A DNA stretch of 64,000 nucleotides, taken from Mesorhizobium amorphae (GTDB lineage: Bacteria > Pseudomonadota > Alphaproteobacteria > Rhizobiales > Rhizobiaceae). Position numbers and translations under genes: made by a program. Positions 55,504-64,000 of this stretch are shown piece after piece (the first letter of the stretch is position 1; each line of letters begins with the position of its first letter). The notes beneath the pieces were generated by a model, which did not search any database, was not told the DNA's origin, and worked only from the letters and a program-made list of their open reading frames with translations. The stretch lies in contig NZ_JHQS01000017.1 in the NCBI RefSeq assembly GCF_014843845.1, forward strand, positions 124,001 through 188,000, given 5' to 3'.

Positions 55504-56433
55504 CTAGCCGTTCTTGATCGATTGCCAATGGCTTAGCTGCTCTGCGATCAACTCCACCCGCCGCTGATTGTCGCGCCCGTCCAGGATCGCCAAGTCCTCG
55601 GCATCGGCGCGCAAATAGACGCCGGAGGTGCGCGCGTTGAGTTCCGGCTGCGTGTCCGCGCGCGTTATGAAATAGCCCGACGCGCGATCGGCGGTCTCCA
55701 GCCGGATCTCGCCTGTCCCGTGCAACTGCGGCGCGTTCGCATCCAGGGGCCGTTCTCCGTTCCAATAGTAGAAGATGCCGGAGGGCTCCTTCTTCTCCTT
55801 CAACGCTTCGCTCCAGTACCTGGCCGACAGGCTGCCATTCTCCTGCCATGAGCGACCCGTCAGCTCGAGCGCACCGTCGCGGTTTCGCGCGACGCGCAGC
55901 AGGCTCACGGCGGACGGCTCCTTCGCGGTGCGCTCCGACAGGGAAAACTGCCACCAAAGACCCTCTATGCGGGCGATGTTGCCCTCATTTTCGATTGCGC
56001 TCCGCAGCTTTTGATTGATCGCTCTCATCTCCGCCGCGGTAGCTGCCTCGCCGTACCGTACCGAGGTCAGACCGAGCAGATCGCTGGGAAGCTTGGCGCC
56101 GTTCGCATGGAGGATAAACGTGCGGCGCATCCCGAGGACACCGCCGAAAAGCCCGGCTTCGAAAACCACATTGTCTCGGGGAGAAGCCTGAGCCGATACC
56201 GAAGCGGACGATTCCGGCTGGCTCGCGCTCGTCCAGTCGTCCTGGGCGAACACAAACGCGGCGAAGTCGACCTCGCGGGTAAGCTCGATGAGACGCCCCA
56301 GCGTGGTCGTCCCGGGGCTGAAGGAGGTCGTCCAGGGCTCGACTTGCGCGATCTCTTCAAGACCGCGTGTCAGTGCGTCGAGCAGTTTCTTCTGCTTTCC
56401 CGACGAGCCCAGGAAGATTCGCGGTTTGGCCAT
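55504..56433 (-). CDS. CAP12/TIR-like nucleotide-binding protein with Trp-rich C-terminal domain
   Basis: The 309-residue protein starts with a TIR-like domain of the type named CAP12 or Pycsar-effector TIR: PRIFLGSSGKQKKLLDALTRGL (residues 4-25), VEPWTTSFSPGTTTLGRLIELT, VDFAAFVFAQDDW and RDNVVFEAGLFGGVLGMRRTF, with the probable catalytic glutamate at 92. In known systems such domains degrade NAD+ when a partner signals infection. Residues from about 155 form a beta-rich domain with several tryptophan/aromatic motifs (GLWWQF, GRSWQENG, ARYWSEA, FYYWNGERP) that I do not recognise. No cyclase, STING or other defence partner is adjacent. ATG at 56433 follows GGAG. It may be a one-gene defence or stress effector. 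Confidence 0.75.
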   Translation of the reverse strand: MAKPRIFLGSSGKQKKLLDALTRGLEEIAQVEPWTTSFSPGTTTLGRLIELTREVDFAAFVFAQDDWTSASQPESSASVSAQASPRDNVVFEAGLFGGVLGMRRTFILHANGAKLPSDLLGLTSVRYGEAATAAEMRAINQKLRSAIENEGNIARIEGLWWQFSLSERTAKEPSAVSLLRVARNRDGALELTGRSWQENGSLSARYWSEALKEKKEPSGIFYYWNGERPLDANAPQLHGTGEIRLETADRASGYFITRADTQPELNARTSGVYLRADAEDLAILDGRDNQRRVELIAEQLSHWQSIKNG

Positions 56434-56555
56434 CCATTTTCTCCAGCTGCGTATCCGCGGCTCCTGCCGACATAAGCCTGCGAGGACGATTTTTCGCTTA
56501 TTGTATTCATCTCACGGGCGGCAGCAACGGCTGAACGAAAGGCGCGACCTCCCGG

Positions 56556-57332
56556 CTACGCCTTCTCCGTCCGGTGCTGGAAGAACTGCAAAAACAGCTC
56601 CCGCTCGGTGGTGATGTCGAGCTTCTCATAGATACGGCGGCGATGGTTCTTGACCGTGCCGACGGTGATGCCGAGACGCTCGGCGATGTTGGCGGTCGGG
56701 TGGCCTGCCAGGATGAGTTGGACGAGTTCCCGCTCGCGCAGCGACAGCTCCGGCCACAGGCTCGCCGGAATGCTTGGCTTCTGCTGCGGCGAGGCACCAG
56801 GACCGGTCGGCGCCGATGTACGGGAAAAGTCGGCCCCACGCGCCGTGATGTCGAGCGCATGCAGCGCCTCGAACACAGGCAGCCGTTCCTGCAATTGGGC
56901 GATTTCGCTGTCCCTGAACGAGGTGGTCGAGCGGTCGAGGAAGATGCCCAGGCACCAGTCGCCGCCGTCGGCAAGCAATATGCCGACCTCGTCGCAGATT
57001 GCCGACTGCGCCAGGAAGCCGGCTATGTATTGGCCGCGCTTGGCCCTGTCGTCGGCAAACCGCTTCAAAGGCATGATGCCGAGCCGTCGCTCCTGCCGCC
57101 ACGAGGCATAGAAGGGGTCGAATACATAGTAGCTGGCGAGATAGCGCCGGACCATCTCGTCGGAAAACCGCCGGTGCTTGACGAATTCTGGCGTCTTCGT
57201 CGCCGAATAGCGGGTGACGGTGACGAGGTCATGGGTGATGTCGGCGCCGATCAGGTCGATCAGGCAGTCGACATGCCGGTCCGTGCCGATGGCAGCGATC
57301 GCCCTGGCCAGCGGCGCCCAGATGTTGCCCAT
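56556..57332 (-). CDS. LuxR family transcriptional regulator
   Basis: The 258-residue protein has a C-terminal LuxR helix-turn-helix (LSLRERELVQLILAGHPTANIAERLGITVGTVKNHRRRIYEKL). The N-terminal 180 residues are not an obvious acyl-homoserine-lactone or receiver domain (IAAIGTDRHVDCLIDLIGADITHDLVTVTRY...YVFDPFYASW). ATG at 57332 has AGAGG eight bases upstream; ATG at 57338 is an alternative. It is divergent from the acetone carboxylase operon across about 118 bases and is the obvious candidate to regulate it. Confidence 0.9.
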   Translation of the reverse strand: MGNIWAPLARAIAAIGTDRHVDCLIDLIGADITHDLVTVTRYSATKTPEFVKHRRFSDEMVRRYLASYYVFDPFYASWRQERRLGIMPLKRFADDRAKRGQYIAGFLAQSAICDEVGILLADGGDWCLGIFLDRSTTSFRDSEIAQLQERLPVFEALHALDITARGADFSRTSAPTGPGASPQQKPSIPASLWPELSLRERELVQLILAGHPTANIAERLGITVGTVKNHRRRIYEKLDITTERELFLQFFQHRTEKA

Positions 57333-57450
57333 GCGCATGCCCTCTTCTCGGCGATGTCCGCCCGGCCGTCATTGTGTCTTTTGGCATATGGCGCGAGGCC
57401 GTCCTTCGAATCTAGCCTTGCGTCATCCTAGACCAGACCCCGAGGCGACC

Positions 57451-59610
57451 GTGACCCAGCCAAATCTCACCGGCCCCATCGTTGGCAATCCTATCGTCAT
57501 TGGCATCGATGCCGGCGGCACCATGACCGATACGATCCTTGTCGATCAGGACGGCCACTTCAAGATCGGCAAATCGGCGACGACGCCGAAGAACGAAGCC
57601 GAGGGTTTTCTCGCTTCGGCGGAAGACGCGGCGGATGCCTGGGGCATTTCGCTGGAAGCGTTGTTTTCCGGCGTCAAGGTCGTGCTCTATTCCGGCACCG
57701 GCATGCTCAATACGCTCTTGTCGCGCACCGGCCGCCGACTGGGGCTGATCACCACCAAGGGCCTGGAGGACATGATCCTGATGGGGCGCGGCCTGCAGGC
57801 CTGGGCCGACTATTCCTATGCCGACCGGCTGCATGCGGTGACCCATCATCATCCCGATCCGCTGGTGCCGCGCCGCCGCACGCACGGTGTCACCGAGCGC
57901 ATCGACCAGTTCGGCGACATCGTGCTGCCGCTCTACGAGCATGAGGTTTCCATAGCCGCGAAAAAGCTGATTGCCGACAAGGTCGAGGCGATCTGCATCA
58001 TGACCATCTTCTCGCACGTCAACCCGGTGCACGAGAAGCGCATCGCCGAAATCTGCCGCGCGGAGGTCGAGAAGGCCGGCGCCGACATCATCGTCTACAC
58101 CAGCCACGAGGTGCGCCCGGTCATCCGCGAGCAGTCGCGGCTGAACTCGGTGCTGATCGAGGCCTACGCCACCTCGCGCGGCCGCAAGCAGCTCAAGGGC
58201 ATCGAGGATGTCTCGAAAAAGTATGGCTTCAAGTATGGCGTGCAGACCCTGCTCTCCTTCGGTGGGCTGACCTCGATCAACCATCCGCGCCTGCACGAGA
58301 CGATGATCTCCGGCCCGATCGGCGGCATCCTGGGTGCGGCCTATGTCGGCAAGCTGATCGGCAATGATTCGCTGATCTGCTCCGACATGGGCGGCACCTC
58401 CTTCGACATGGGCGTTATCACCCGTGGCCAGACGCGGATCGAGAACGAGCCGTTGATGGACCGCTTCAAGCTCAACGTGCCGACGCTGCATCTCGACACG
58501 ATTGGCGCCGGCGCCGGCATGATCCTGAAGGTCGATCCGCTGACGAAGAAGGTTTCGCTCGGACCGGAAAGCGCCGGTTCCGATCCCGGCCCGATCTGCT
58601 TCGACCGTGGCGGCACCGAACCGACCATCGCCGATTGCGACGCCATTCTCGGACGGTTGAACCCGCATTATTTCCTCGGCGGCAAAGTCGTACTGCAGGT
58701 CGAGAAGGCTCGCCAGGCCTTCGAGGAGAAATGCGCCCGCGTGCTCGGCGTCGGCGTCGAGGAGGCGGCCGAAGGCATGATCGACATGCTCGAGGCCGAC
58801 GCCAACAATGCGCTGCGGCGCGTCATCTCCGGCCAGGGCATCCATCCGTCGGAGTTCACGCTGCTCTCCTATGGCGGTTCTGGCCCGTTGCACCTTGCCG
58901 GCTGTTCGCGCGGTATCGGCTTCAAGGACATCATCACCTTCCAGTTTGCCGCCGCCTTCTCCGCTTTCGGCTGCACGACGGCCGATTTCATGCGCCGCCA
59001 TTCTGTGTCGACGCAGCATGACATCCCGTCGCGCGCCGACGAAGCGACGCTTGCCGGCTATGGGTCGAAGGTCACGGCGGTCTGGAACGATCTGACCAAG
59101 GCGGCAGTCGACGAGATGATCGCCGACGGCCATGCCCGCGAAAAGATCAAAACCGTGCCGTTCCTGATGATGCGCTACACCGGCCAGCTCGAGGACGTCG
59201 AAGTCATGGCGCCGCTTGCCGAGGTCAACTCGGCCGACGACATGCGCAAGGTTCTCGACGAGTTCGAGGCTGTCTACGCCAAGGTCAACCATCGCGTCTC
59301 GCGCTATGGCGAGGCCGGCTTCACCATCACCGAACTGGGGCTCATCGCCACCGCCGACAAGGTCAAGCCGGTGCTGCTCAAGCGGCCGCTCGGCGCCTCC
59401 AATCCCGCCTCCGCCCACAAGGGTGTGCGCGAGGCCTATATCGCCGGGCGCTGGCACAGGGCCAATCTCTATGAGATGGACCTGCTGCAACCCGGCCATG
59501 AAGTGATCGGCCCGGCTATTATCGAACATCCTGCCACCACGCTCGTCGTTCATCCGCAAGACCGTGTCTTCGTCGATGAATGGACGCTGCTTCACTATTC
59601 CCATGCTTGA
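57451..59610 (+). CDS. acxA: Acetone carboxylase subunit beta (hydantoinase A-like)
   Basis: The 719-residue protein is a large HyuA-family subunit with IGIDAGGTMTDTILVDQDG (about residues 17-35), SDMGGTSFDMGVITRG and GPESAGSDPGPICFDRGG. Length and the two genes that follow, a HyuB-like alpha subunit and a small zinc-type gamma subunit, match the acetone carboxylase set, which converts acetone, bicarbonate and ATP to acetoacetate. GTG at 57451 was chosen because GAGG lies six bases upstream and a longer frame is not family-like. The gene leads the operon, divergent from a LuxR regulator. Confidence 0.9.
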   Translation: MTQPNLTGPIVGNPIVIGIDAGGTMTDTILVDQDGHFKIGKSATTPKNEAEGFLASAEDAADAWGISLEALFSGVKVVLYSGTGMLNTLLSRTGRRLGLITTKGLEDMILMGRGLQAWADYSYADRLHAVTHHHPDPLVPRRRTHGVTERIDQFGDIVLPLYEHEVSIAAKKLIADKVEAICIMTIFSHVNPVHEKRIAEICRAEVEKAGADIIVYTSHEVRPVIREQSRLNSVLIEAYATSRGRKQLKGIEDVSKKYGFKYGVQTLLSFGGLTSINHPRLHETMISGPIGGILGAAYVGKLIGNDSLICSDMGGTSFDMGVITRGQTRIENEPLMDRFKLNVPTLHLDTIGAGAGMILKVDPLTKKVSLGPESAGSDPGPICFDRGGTEPTIADCDAILGRLNPHYFLGGKVVLQVEKARQAFEEKCARVLGVGVEEAAEGMIDMLEADANNALRRVISGQGIHPSEFTLLSYGGSGPLHLAGCSRGIGFKDIITFQFAAAFSAFGCTTADFMRRHSVSTQHDIPSRADEATLAGYGSKVTAVWNDLTKAAVDEMIADGHAREKIKTVPFLMMRYTGQLEDVEVMAPLAEVNSADDMRKVLDEFEAVYAKVNHRVSRYGEAGFTITELGLIATADKVKPVLLKRPLGASNPASAHKGVREAYIAGRWHRANLYEMDLLQPGHEVIGPAIIEHPATTLVVHPQDRVFVDEWTLLHYSHA

Positions 59611-59623
59611 GAGGGCGACCGCC

Positions 59624-61828
59624 ATGTTGGACAAACCTGCCTCGGCCCTGCGTCTTCGCGAGCGGCTGCTCGATTCCGAGCGATTGATGGAAGAGACCGG
59701 CTGCTATGACGGCATCACCGAGCTCTCGCTGCGCAACCAGGACCCGCTGAAATTCGAGACGCTGCACACCAAGCTGCGCGCCTATTGCGTCTCGGCACGC
59801 GAAATGGCCCGCCGCATCTCGGCCTCGCCCGGCGTGCGCGAGGTCGGAGAGATGGTGGTGGCGATCTATACCCCTGAGGGCGACGCGATCGCGCTGTCCA
59901 ACGGCATCATGGTGCACGTCCACACGATGAGCCGCTTCATCAAATGGATGATCAAAAACGGCTACGAGGACAACCCGCGTATCCGCGAAGGCGACATCTT
60001 CGCCAACAACGACGCCTTCATCGGCACCGTGCAGGTGCCCGACGTGATGGACGTGGTGCCGATCTTCCATGAAGGCACGTTGGTCGGCTGGGCCGGTGCT
60101 GTCTGCCACGAGCTGGAGGCCGGTGGCATTACGCCCGGCGGCGACGTCTGTCTGGCGCAGGAGCGCTTCACCGAAGGTCTGTTCGTCTGCGCCGAGAAGA
60201 TCGGCGAGAATGACGAGATCCGCCGTGACTATGTCATCCGCTGCGAGCGCAATCTGCGCATGCCGATCTACTGGGTGCTGGACGAGAAGGCCAAGGTCGC
60301 CTCGTGCATCGACATGCGCGAAAGCGTCAAGCAGCTGATTTCGGAAATTGGCCTCGACTATTGGATGAAGGTGTCGAAGGAATTCATCGAGGAGGGCCGT
60401 CGCGCCCAGCTCGCCCGCACGCGCCAGCTCACCGTGCCCGGCATCTATCGCGGCCACACCTTCTATGGCCACGTCACCGCCGGCAAGCCCGGCTTCCAGC
60501 CGCTCGGCGATCCCGACTGGCTCTACAACATCCCGATCGAGATGGAGATCGGCACCGACGGAAAAATCACCATGGACTTCGAGGGCACCCAGCCCTGGGG
60601 CTACCATTCGATGAACTGCACGCCGGCCGGCATGGATGGCGGCATGTTCGTGACGCTGACCCAGCACATGAATTTCGAAGGGCTGGTCAATGACGGCGCC
60701 TGGATGGCGACCGAGCTGAAGCTGCCGCATGGCACCTGGACCAACCCCGACAACGAGATGGTGGCGACGGCGACATCGTGGGCTCTGCTGCTGCCGGCCT
60801 ACGGCGTGTTCCAGCGGCTATTGTCGCGCAGCTTCGTGGCGCGCGGCTATGTCGAGGAGGCCTTTGTCGGCCAGGTCAACAGCCCGATGATCGAAATGGG
60901 TGGCGAGAGCCAGTACGGCACGCCGTTCGGCATGGCACACTTCGAATGCGCTGCTGCCGGCTCCGGCGCGCTGGCCATCAAGGACGGACTCGACACCGCC
61001 TATGTCGGCTGGAACCCGGAATCAGACATGGGCAACATCGAGGTCTGGGAACAGTCGATGCCGATGGTCTATATCGGCCGCTCGATCGTACCCAATTCGG
61101 GCGGCGCCGGCAAATATCGCGGCGGCTGTTCCTTCGTCTCGACCTGGCTGATCAACAAGACCTCGCACCTCAGGTTGCACACGTCGGAGCATTCCTCGCG
61201 CGTGTTCGACAATGGCGGCATGTGCGGCGGCTATCCGGCGCCGACCTGCCAGAAGCATCGCGCCGTGCGCAACTCCAACATTCACGAACTGGCAGCCAAG
61301 GGTGAGCCGCTGGCGCATGCGCCGGGCACCGACCCGCATGTCTCGGATTACGAGAGGAACATCGGCGGCGACCATGTCGTGGTCGAAGGCCCCTACATCA
61401 CCGCCCCGCACAAGCAAGGCGATATCTTCAGCCATTCCTACAATGGCGGCGGCGGTTATGGCGACGTGCTGGAGCGCGACCCGGTCAAGACGGCATGGGA
61501 TGTCGAGAACGGCTTTCTCACCCGCGAAGCGGCGGACCAGGTTTTCGGCATCGTGCTGAAGGACGATGCCGAGGGCTATCCGGTCGCCGATATCGACGCG
61601 ACCGCCAAACGCCGCGCCGCCATGCGTAAGGAGCGCATGGCCAAAGCGATCCCGGTATCGGACTGGATCGCCGCCGAGCGCGGCCGCGTCGAGAAGGCCG
61701 ACTTCGCCCCGGAGGTGAGGAAAATGTATGCCAGCGCAATCAAACTGTCGCCGCGCTTCACCAAAGATTTCAGTGATTTCTGGAACGTCGACGCCAGATC
61801 GATCTTCACGCCGGGAGCAAAGCCATGA
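59624..61828 (+). CDS. acxB: Acetone carboxylase subunit alpha (hydantoinase B-like)
   Basis: The 734-residue protein is the HyuB-like subunit. It has GDIFANNDAFIGTVQVPDVMDVVPIFHEG, the GGESQYGTPFGMAHFECAAAGSGALAIKDGL region and NGGGGYGDVLERDPVKTAWDV near the C terminus. It is much longer than ordinary HyuB (about 560), as expected for acetone carboxylase alpha. ATG at 59624 has GAGAGGG nine bases upstream; ATG at 59603 overlaps acxA and is less likely. Its TGA overlaps the start of acxC (ATGA). Confidence 0.9.
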   Translation: MLDKPASALRLRERLLDSERLMEETGCYDGITELSLRNQDPLKFETLHTKLRAYCVSAREMARRISASPGVREVGEMVVAIYTPEGDAIALSNGIMVHVHTMSRFIKWMIKNGYEDNPRIREGDIFANNDAFIGTVQVPDVMDVVPIFHEGTLVGWAGAVCHELEAGGITPGGDVCLAQERFTEGLFVCAEKIGENDEIRRDYVIRCERNLRMPIYWVLDEKAKVASCIDMRESVKQLISEIGLDYWMKVSKEFIEEGRRAQLARTRQLTVPGIYRGHTFYGHVTAGKPGFQPLGDPDWLYNIPIEMEIGTDGKITMDFEGTQPWGYHSMNCTPAGMDGGMFVTLTQHMNFEGLVNDGAWMATELKLPHGTWTNPDNEMVATATSWALLLPAYGVFQRLLSRSFVARGYVEEAFVGQVNSPMIEMGGESQYGTPFGMAHFECAAAGSGALAIKDGLDTAYVGWNPESDMGNIEVWEQSMPMVYIGRSIVPNSGGAGKYRGGCSFVSTWLINKTSHLRLHTSEHSSRVFDNGGMCGGYPAPTCQKHRAVRNSNIHELAAKGEPLAHAPGTDPHVSDYERNIGGDHVVVEGPYITAPHKQGDIFSHSYNGGGGYGDVLERDPVKTAWDVENGFLTREAADQVFGIVLKDDAEGYPVADIDATAKRRAAMRKERMAKAIPVSDWIAAERGRVEKADFAPEVRKMYASAIKLSPRFTKDFSDFWNVDARSIFTPGAKP

Positions 61829-62316
61829 CCTCATACAGCAAGGAAATCATCCGCGATCTGGCTAGCGGTCAGCTGCCCTGGCCGCAGACACGGCGCATCA
61901 TGAGCGCCTACAAGGACGATGACCGCTTCTTCAAGATGGTCGCCGTCCATCAGGATCGTGTTCCCTGGAAGGACCCGATCCTGTTGCCGGTCAGCGATCA
62001 TCTTTTCATCTGCCAGAGCGGCGATGAGCGGATAACGCGATGCGAGTGCGGCCATTCCTTCGGCGACTACCGCAAGAACTGGAAGCTCAAGGCTGCAATC
62101 CATGTCCGCAACACGGAAGAGTCGCTGCGCGAGATCTACCCCAACAGCGATCTGCCGGATCCCGAATGGATGGAGATCCGCGAATTCATCTGCCCTGAAT
62201 GCGGCACGCTGCATGAGGTCGAGGCAGCAGCACCCGGCTATCCGATCGTGCATGATTTCGAGCCCGATCTGGAGGGCTTCTACCGCGATTGGCTTGGCAA
62301 ACCGCTGCAGCCTTGA
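61825..62316 (+). CDS. acxC: Acetone carboxylase subunit gamma
   Basis: The 163-residue protein is the small subunit. Cysteines at 63, 73, 75, 123 and 126 lie in CQSGDERITRCECGHSFG and ICPECGTLHEVE, a likely metal site. DYRKNWKLKAAIHVRNT is typical of this family. It overlaps acxB by four bases, as tight stoichiometric coupling would require. With acxA and acxB it completes the alpha2-beta2-gamma2 enzyme known from Xanthobacter and Rhodobacter. Confidence 0.92.
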   Translation: MTSYSKEIIRDLASGQLPWPQTRRIMSAYKDDDRFFKMVAVHQDRVPWKDPILLPVSDHLFICQSGDERITRCECGHSFGDYRKNWKLKAAIHVRNTEESLREIYPNSDLPDPEWMEIREFICPECGTLHEVEAAAPGYPIVHDFEPDLEGFYRDWLGKPLQP

Positions 62317-62419
62317 CCAGGCGGGTTACCAGGCTTTGGATGGATCGAAGTTCGCCACCGGCTCCGGAATGATGGTCGATGGCCGCTGCCTTGCGGTGTG
62401 ATTGCGGAGAACCTGTTCG

Positions 62420-63247
62420 ATGACCAATCTCTCGGGCCGCGGCGCCATCGTCACCGGCGGTTTCTCCGGCATGGGCTTCGCCATCGCCACGGCGCTTGCC
62501 AGAGCCGGGGCCAACGTCGCCGTCGGCTCCTATGTGGCCGCGCCGGCCGCGGACAGGACCGACGCCGCCTACTATCCGGGCGCCGACGAGATCGAACGGG
62601 TGCGCGCGGCTCTGGCGGCGCATGGCACGAAAGTCCACGCCGCGCATCTCGATGTGCGCGACAGCGATCTCAGCAATCGCTTCGTGGCCGAGGCGGAGGC
62701 CGCGATCGGGTCGGCCGATATCCTCGTCAATGCCGCCGGCACCACAGCCGAGCAGCCGGTCTGCGGCCATTCCGACGAACTCTGGGACAAGATCGTCGAC
62801 ACCAACCTCACCGGCGCCTTCCGCGTCACCCGCGCCGTGCTGCCCGGCATGATCGGGCGCGGCTGGGGCCGTATCGTCAACATCGGCTCGACCGCGGCCT
62901 CCGTCGGCTGGAAGGACAATCCGGCCTATTGCGCCTCGAAGGCTGGCCTGCTCGGCCTGACTCGCTGCGTGGCGCTGGAAGGTGCCCCGCACGGCGTCAC
63001 TTGCGTCATGATCAGCCCGACCTGGGTGGAGACCGAACTGATGCGCCGCAATGTCGCGCAAGTCGTCGAGCGTGAAGGCAAGGGCCGCACGCCGGAGGAA
63101 GCCATGGCCGAAATCGCGCGCGGCAACCCGCAGCAGCGCATGCTGCAGCCGGAAGAGATTGCGGGACTTGCAGTCTTCCTGTGCTCGGACGCGGCCAGGG
63201 GCATCACCATGGAAAACATCCAGGTTACCGGCGGCGCTTTGTGGTAG
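62420..63247 (+). CDS. Short-chain dehydrogenase, possibly 3-hydroxybutyrate dehydrogenase-like
   Basis: The 275-residue SDR has VTGGFSGMGFAIATALARAG, an NAAGTTAEQP loop, NIGSTAASVG and YCASKAGLLGLTRCVALEG. The C-terminal PQQRMLQPEEIAGLAVFLCSDAARGIT resembles 3-hydroxybutyrate dehydrogenases, which act on acetoacetate, the product of acetone carboxylase. That makes it a fitting last gene of the acx operon, 103 bases after acxC, but the substrate is inferred only from context and weak similarity. ATG at 62420 follows GCGGAG. Confidence 0.8.
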   Translation: MTNLSGRGAIVTGGFSGMGFAIATALARAGANVAVGSYVAAPAADRTDAAYYPGADEIERVRAALAAHGTKVHAAHLDVRDSDLSNRFVAEAEAAIGSADILVNAAGTTAEQPVCGHSDELWDKIVDTNLTGAFRVTRAVLPGMIGRGWGRIVNIGSTAASVGWKDNPAYCASKAGLLGLTRCVALEGAPHGVTCVMISPTWVETELMRRNVAQVVEREGKGRTPEEAMAEIARGNPQQRMLQPEEIAGLAVFLCSDAARGITMENIQVTGGALW

Positions 63248-63496
63248 CTCCGGCTCCCGCCCCCGACACAGTCCGGCCTTTATGGGGCGAGGGCGCCGCA
63301 TTAACGCCATTCACCTGTTGCAGGATGGTGCGCAGGTCCTTCCCGTTTTGCCCGCGACAACATTTGTCATTGAGTGAGGGGCGATTGAACGGTAGGCTAT
63401 ATTGCACTGCACAATATACGCCCCGGATCGGGGCTCGGACCAGCCTCTGGCAGGCCCAGCCGTGAAGGCTCAATGGATGAGAGATCCGTTAGCGAT

Positions 63497-64000
63497 ATGA
63501 AGATTCCAAAATCCTTGTTGATCGATCCGGAGAGGAATGTCGTCTACGGCACCTTCGCCGTCGCCGTTTCGATCTTTGCCTTCGCCTACTCGACCAATTT
63601 CGGCCAGGTTCTCATCCTCGCCTACTACGCGGTCTGGCTTCCGCTCATCCTTGTCGACTACCGGCGGTTTTTGCGGCATCTCTCCGACGCCTGGCTGCCG
63701 CTGCTGTTTGTCGCCTATGTCTGTTTCTCGGTCTTCTGGTCGCATGCGCCCGGCATAACCGCGCGAGCGTCGCTCCAATATTTCTCGCATGTGCTGTGCG
63801 CCTACATAGCAGCGCGCACGGTCAGTGTCCGCACATTGGTGGTGGGCTCCCTGATCGGGATTTTCTTCGTCCTGCTCTATTCGCTGCGCGTCGGCAATTA
63901 TGCGCTCGACACCATCGACGGGACCACCAACTTCGTCGGTGCCTTCGGCTCCAAGAACCAGGTCGGCTTCTTCGCTTCGTTCGGCATCTATCTCTGCTTC
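63497..64000 (+). CDS. O-antigen ligase-like polymerase (partial, cut by window end)
   Basis: The first 168 residues of a polytopic membrane protein are present. Helices include VVYGTFAVAVSIFAFAYST, FGQVLILAYYAVWLPLILV, AWLPLLFVAYVCFSVFWS and VVGSLIGIFFVLLYSLRV. The stretch FSVFWSHAPGITARASLQYFSHVLCAYIAARTVSVR and the FVGAFGSKNQVGFFASFG motif are typical of WaaL/ExoQ-type O-antigen ligases and polysaccharide polymerases. It was probably translated from ATG at 63497; a 249-bp leader separates it from the SDR and contains no other gene. The 3' end lies beyond the window. Confidence 0.8.
   Translation, partial: MKIPKSLLIDPERNVVYGTFAVAVSIFAFAYSTNFGQVLILAYYAVWLPLILVDYRRFLRHLSDAWLPLLFVAYVCFSVFWSHAPGITARASLQYFSHVLCAYIAARTVSVRTLVVGSLIGIFFVLLYSLRVGNYALDTIDGTTNFVGAFGSKNQVGFFASFGIYLCF

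Noticed and set aside
57412..59634. A 740-codon minus-strand frame opposite acxA
   Set aside because: It is complementary to a clear acetone carboxylase subunit; composition is typical of an antisense shadow (His/Asp/Arg-rich, no motifs).

Overview
The window looks like a chromosomal segment of a high-GC alphaproteobacterium of the order Rhizobiales, most probably Mesorhizobium or a close relative. The clues are a class II (CP4-like) AroA, the gene order FYDLN-acid protein / aroA / cmk / rpsA, a MucR/Ros-type regulator, many GntR-, DeoR-, LuxR- and GlxA-controlled ABC-transport and catabolic operons, and several families of imperfect-palindrome intergenic repeats of the kind found in rhizobial genomes. 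This assignment is from recognition, not from a search.

Layout. 0.2-4.3 kb: hydantoinase/oxoprolinase pair hyuA-hyuB with an overlapping small two-CxxC protein. 4.4-6.9 kb: gyrB. 7.1-9.7 kb: a caspase-like/TPR gene broken by three frame changes and one nonsense codon. 9.8-13.7 kb: FMN reductase, cytochrome P450, an NDUFA9-like NAD(P)-binding protein and a DoxX-family protein. 14.1-21.1 kb: an Ldh-family reductase, a polar amino-acid ABC transporter and, divergently, an arginine-deiminase-fold hydrolase fused translationally to a TPP-dependent decarboxylase. Together these look like uptake and breakdown of arginine or another guanidino compound. 21.3-26.9 kb: an SDR, then the housekeeping block rpsA, cmk, aroA and the divergent FYDLN-acid gene.

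27.0-36.0 kb starts at tRNA-Ala(GGC) and is the most accessory-looking part: a lipoprotein, an LLM-type flavin oxidoreductase, a MucR paralogue, a DUF6502/DUF5666 pair (the latter with a Tat signal and a Gly-Pro tail), a glycosyltransferase, a sulfotransferase-like protein, a DUF2161 protein and a decayed hydrolase. Four copies of a GTGG-N7-9-CCAC palindrome occur here and were not noticed elsewhere. 36.0-37.8 kb: divergent GlxA regulator and DJ-1/PfpI protein.

37.9-44.2 kb: one operon of a GntR regulator, a Cys/Met-metabolism PLP lyase and a complete sugar-type ABC importer. 44.2-48.6 kb: two FGGY sugar kinases flanking a DeoR regulator, plus a HAD phosphatase. 48.7-51.4 kb: a membrane protein, an aldehyde dehydrogenase and a DUF1349 protein. 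51.5-54.5 kb: an unusual two-domain glycosyltransferase (OCH1-like plus ANP1-like) and a GT4 enzyme. 54.6-57.3 kb: an SDR, a stand-alone CAP12/TIR-like putative effector and a LuxR regulator. 57.4-63.2 kb: a complete acetone carboxylase operon (acxABC) followed by an SDR. The window ends inside an O-antigen ligase-like membrane protein.

No rRNA, CRISPR array, insertion sequence, integrase or phage gene was recognised. The best candidates for under-described biology are the lone CAP12/TIR-like protein with a Trp-rich C-terminal domain, the OCH1-ANP1 glycosyltransferase fusion and the clustered GTGG/CCAC palindromes.
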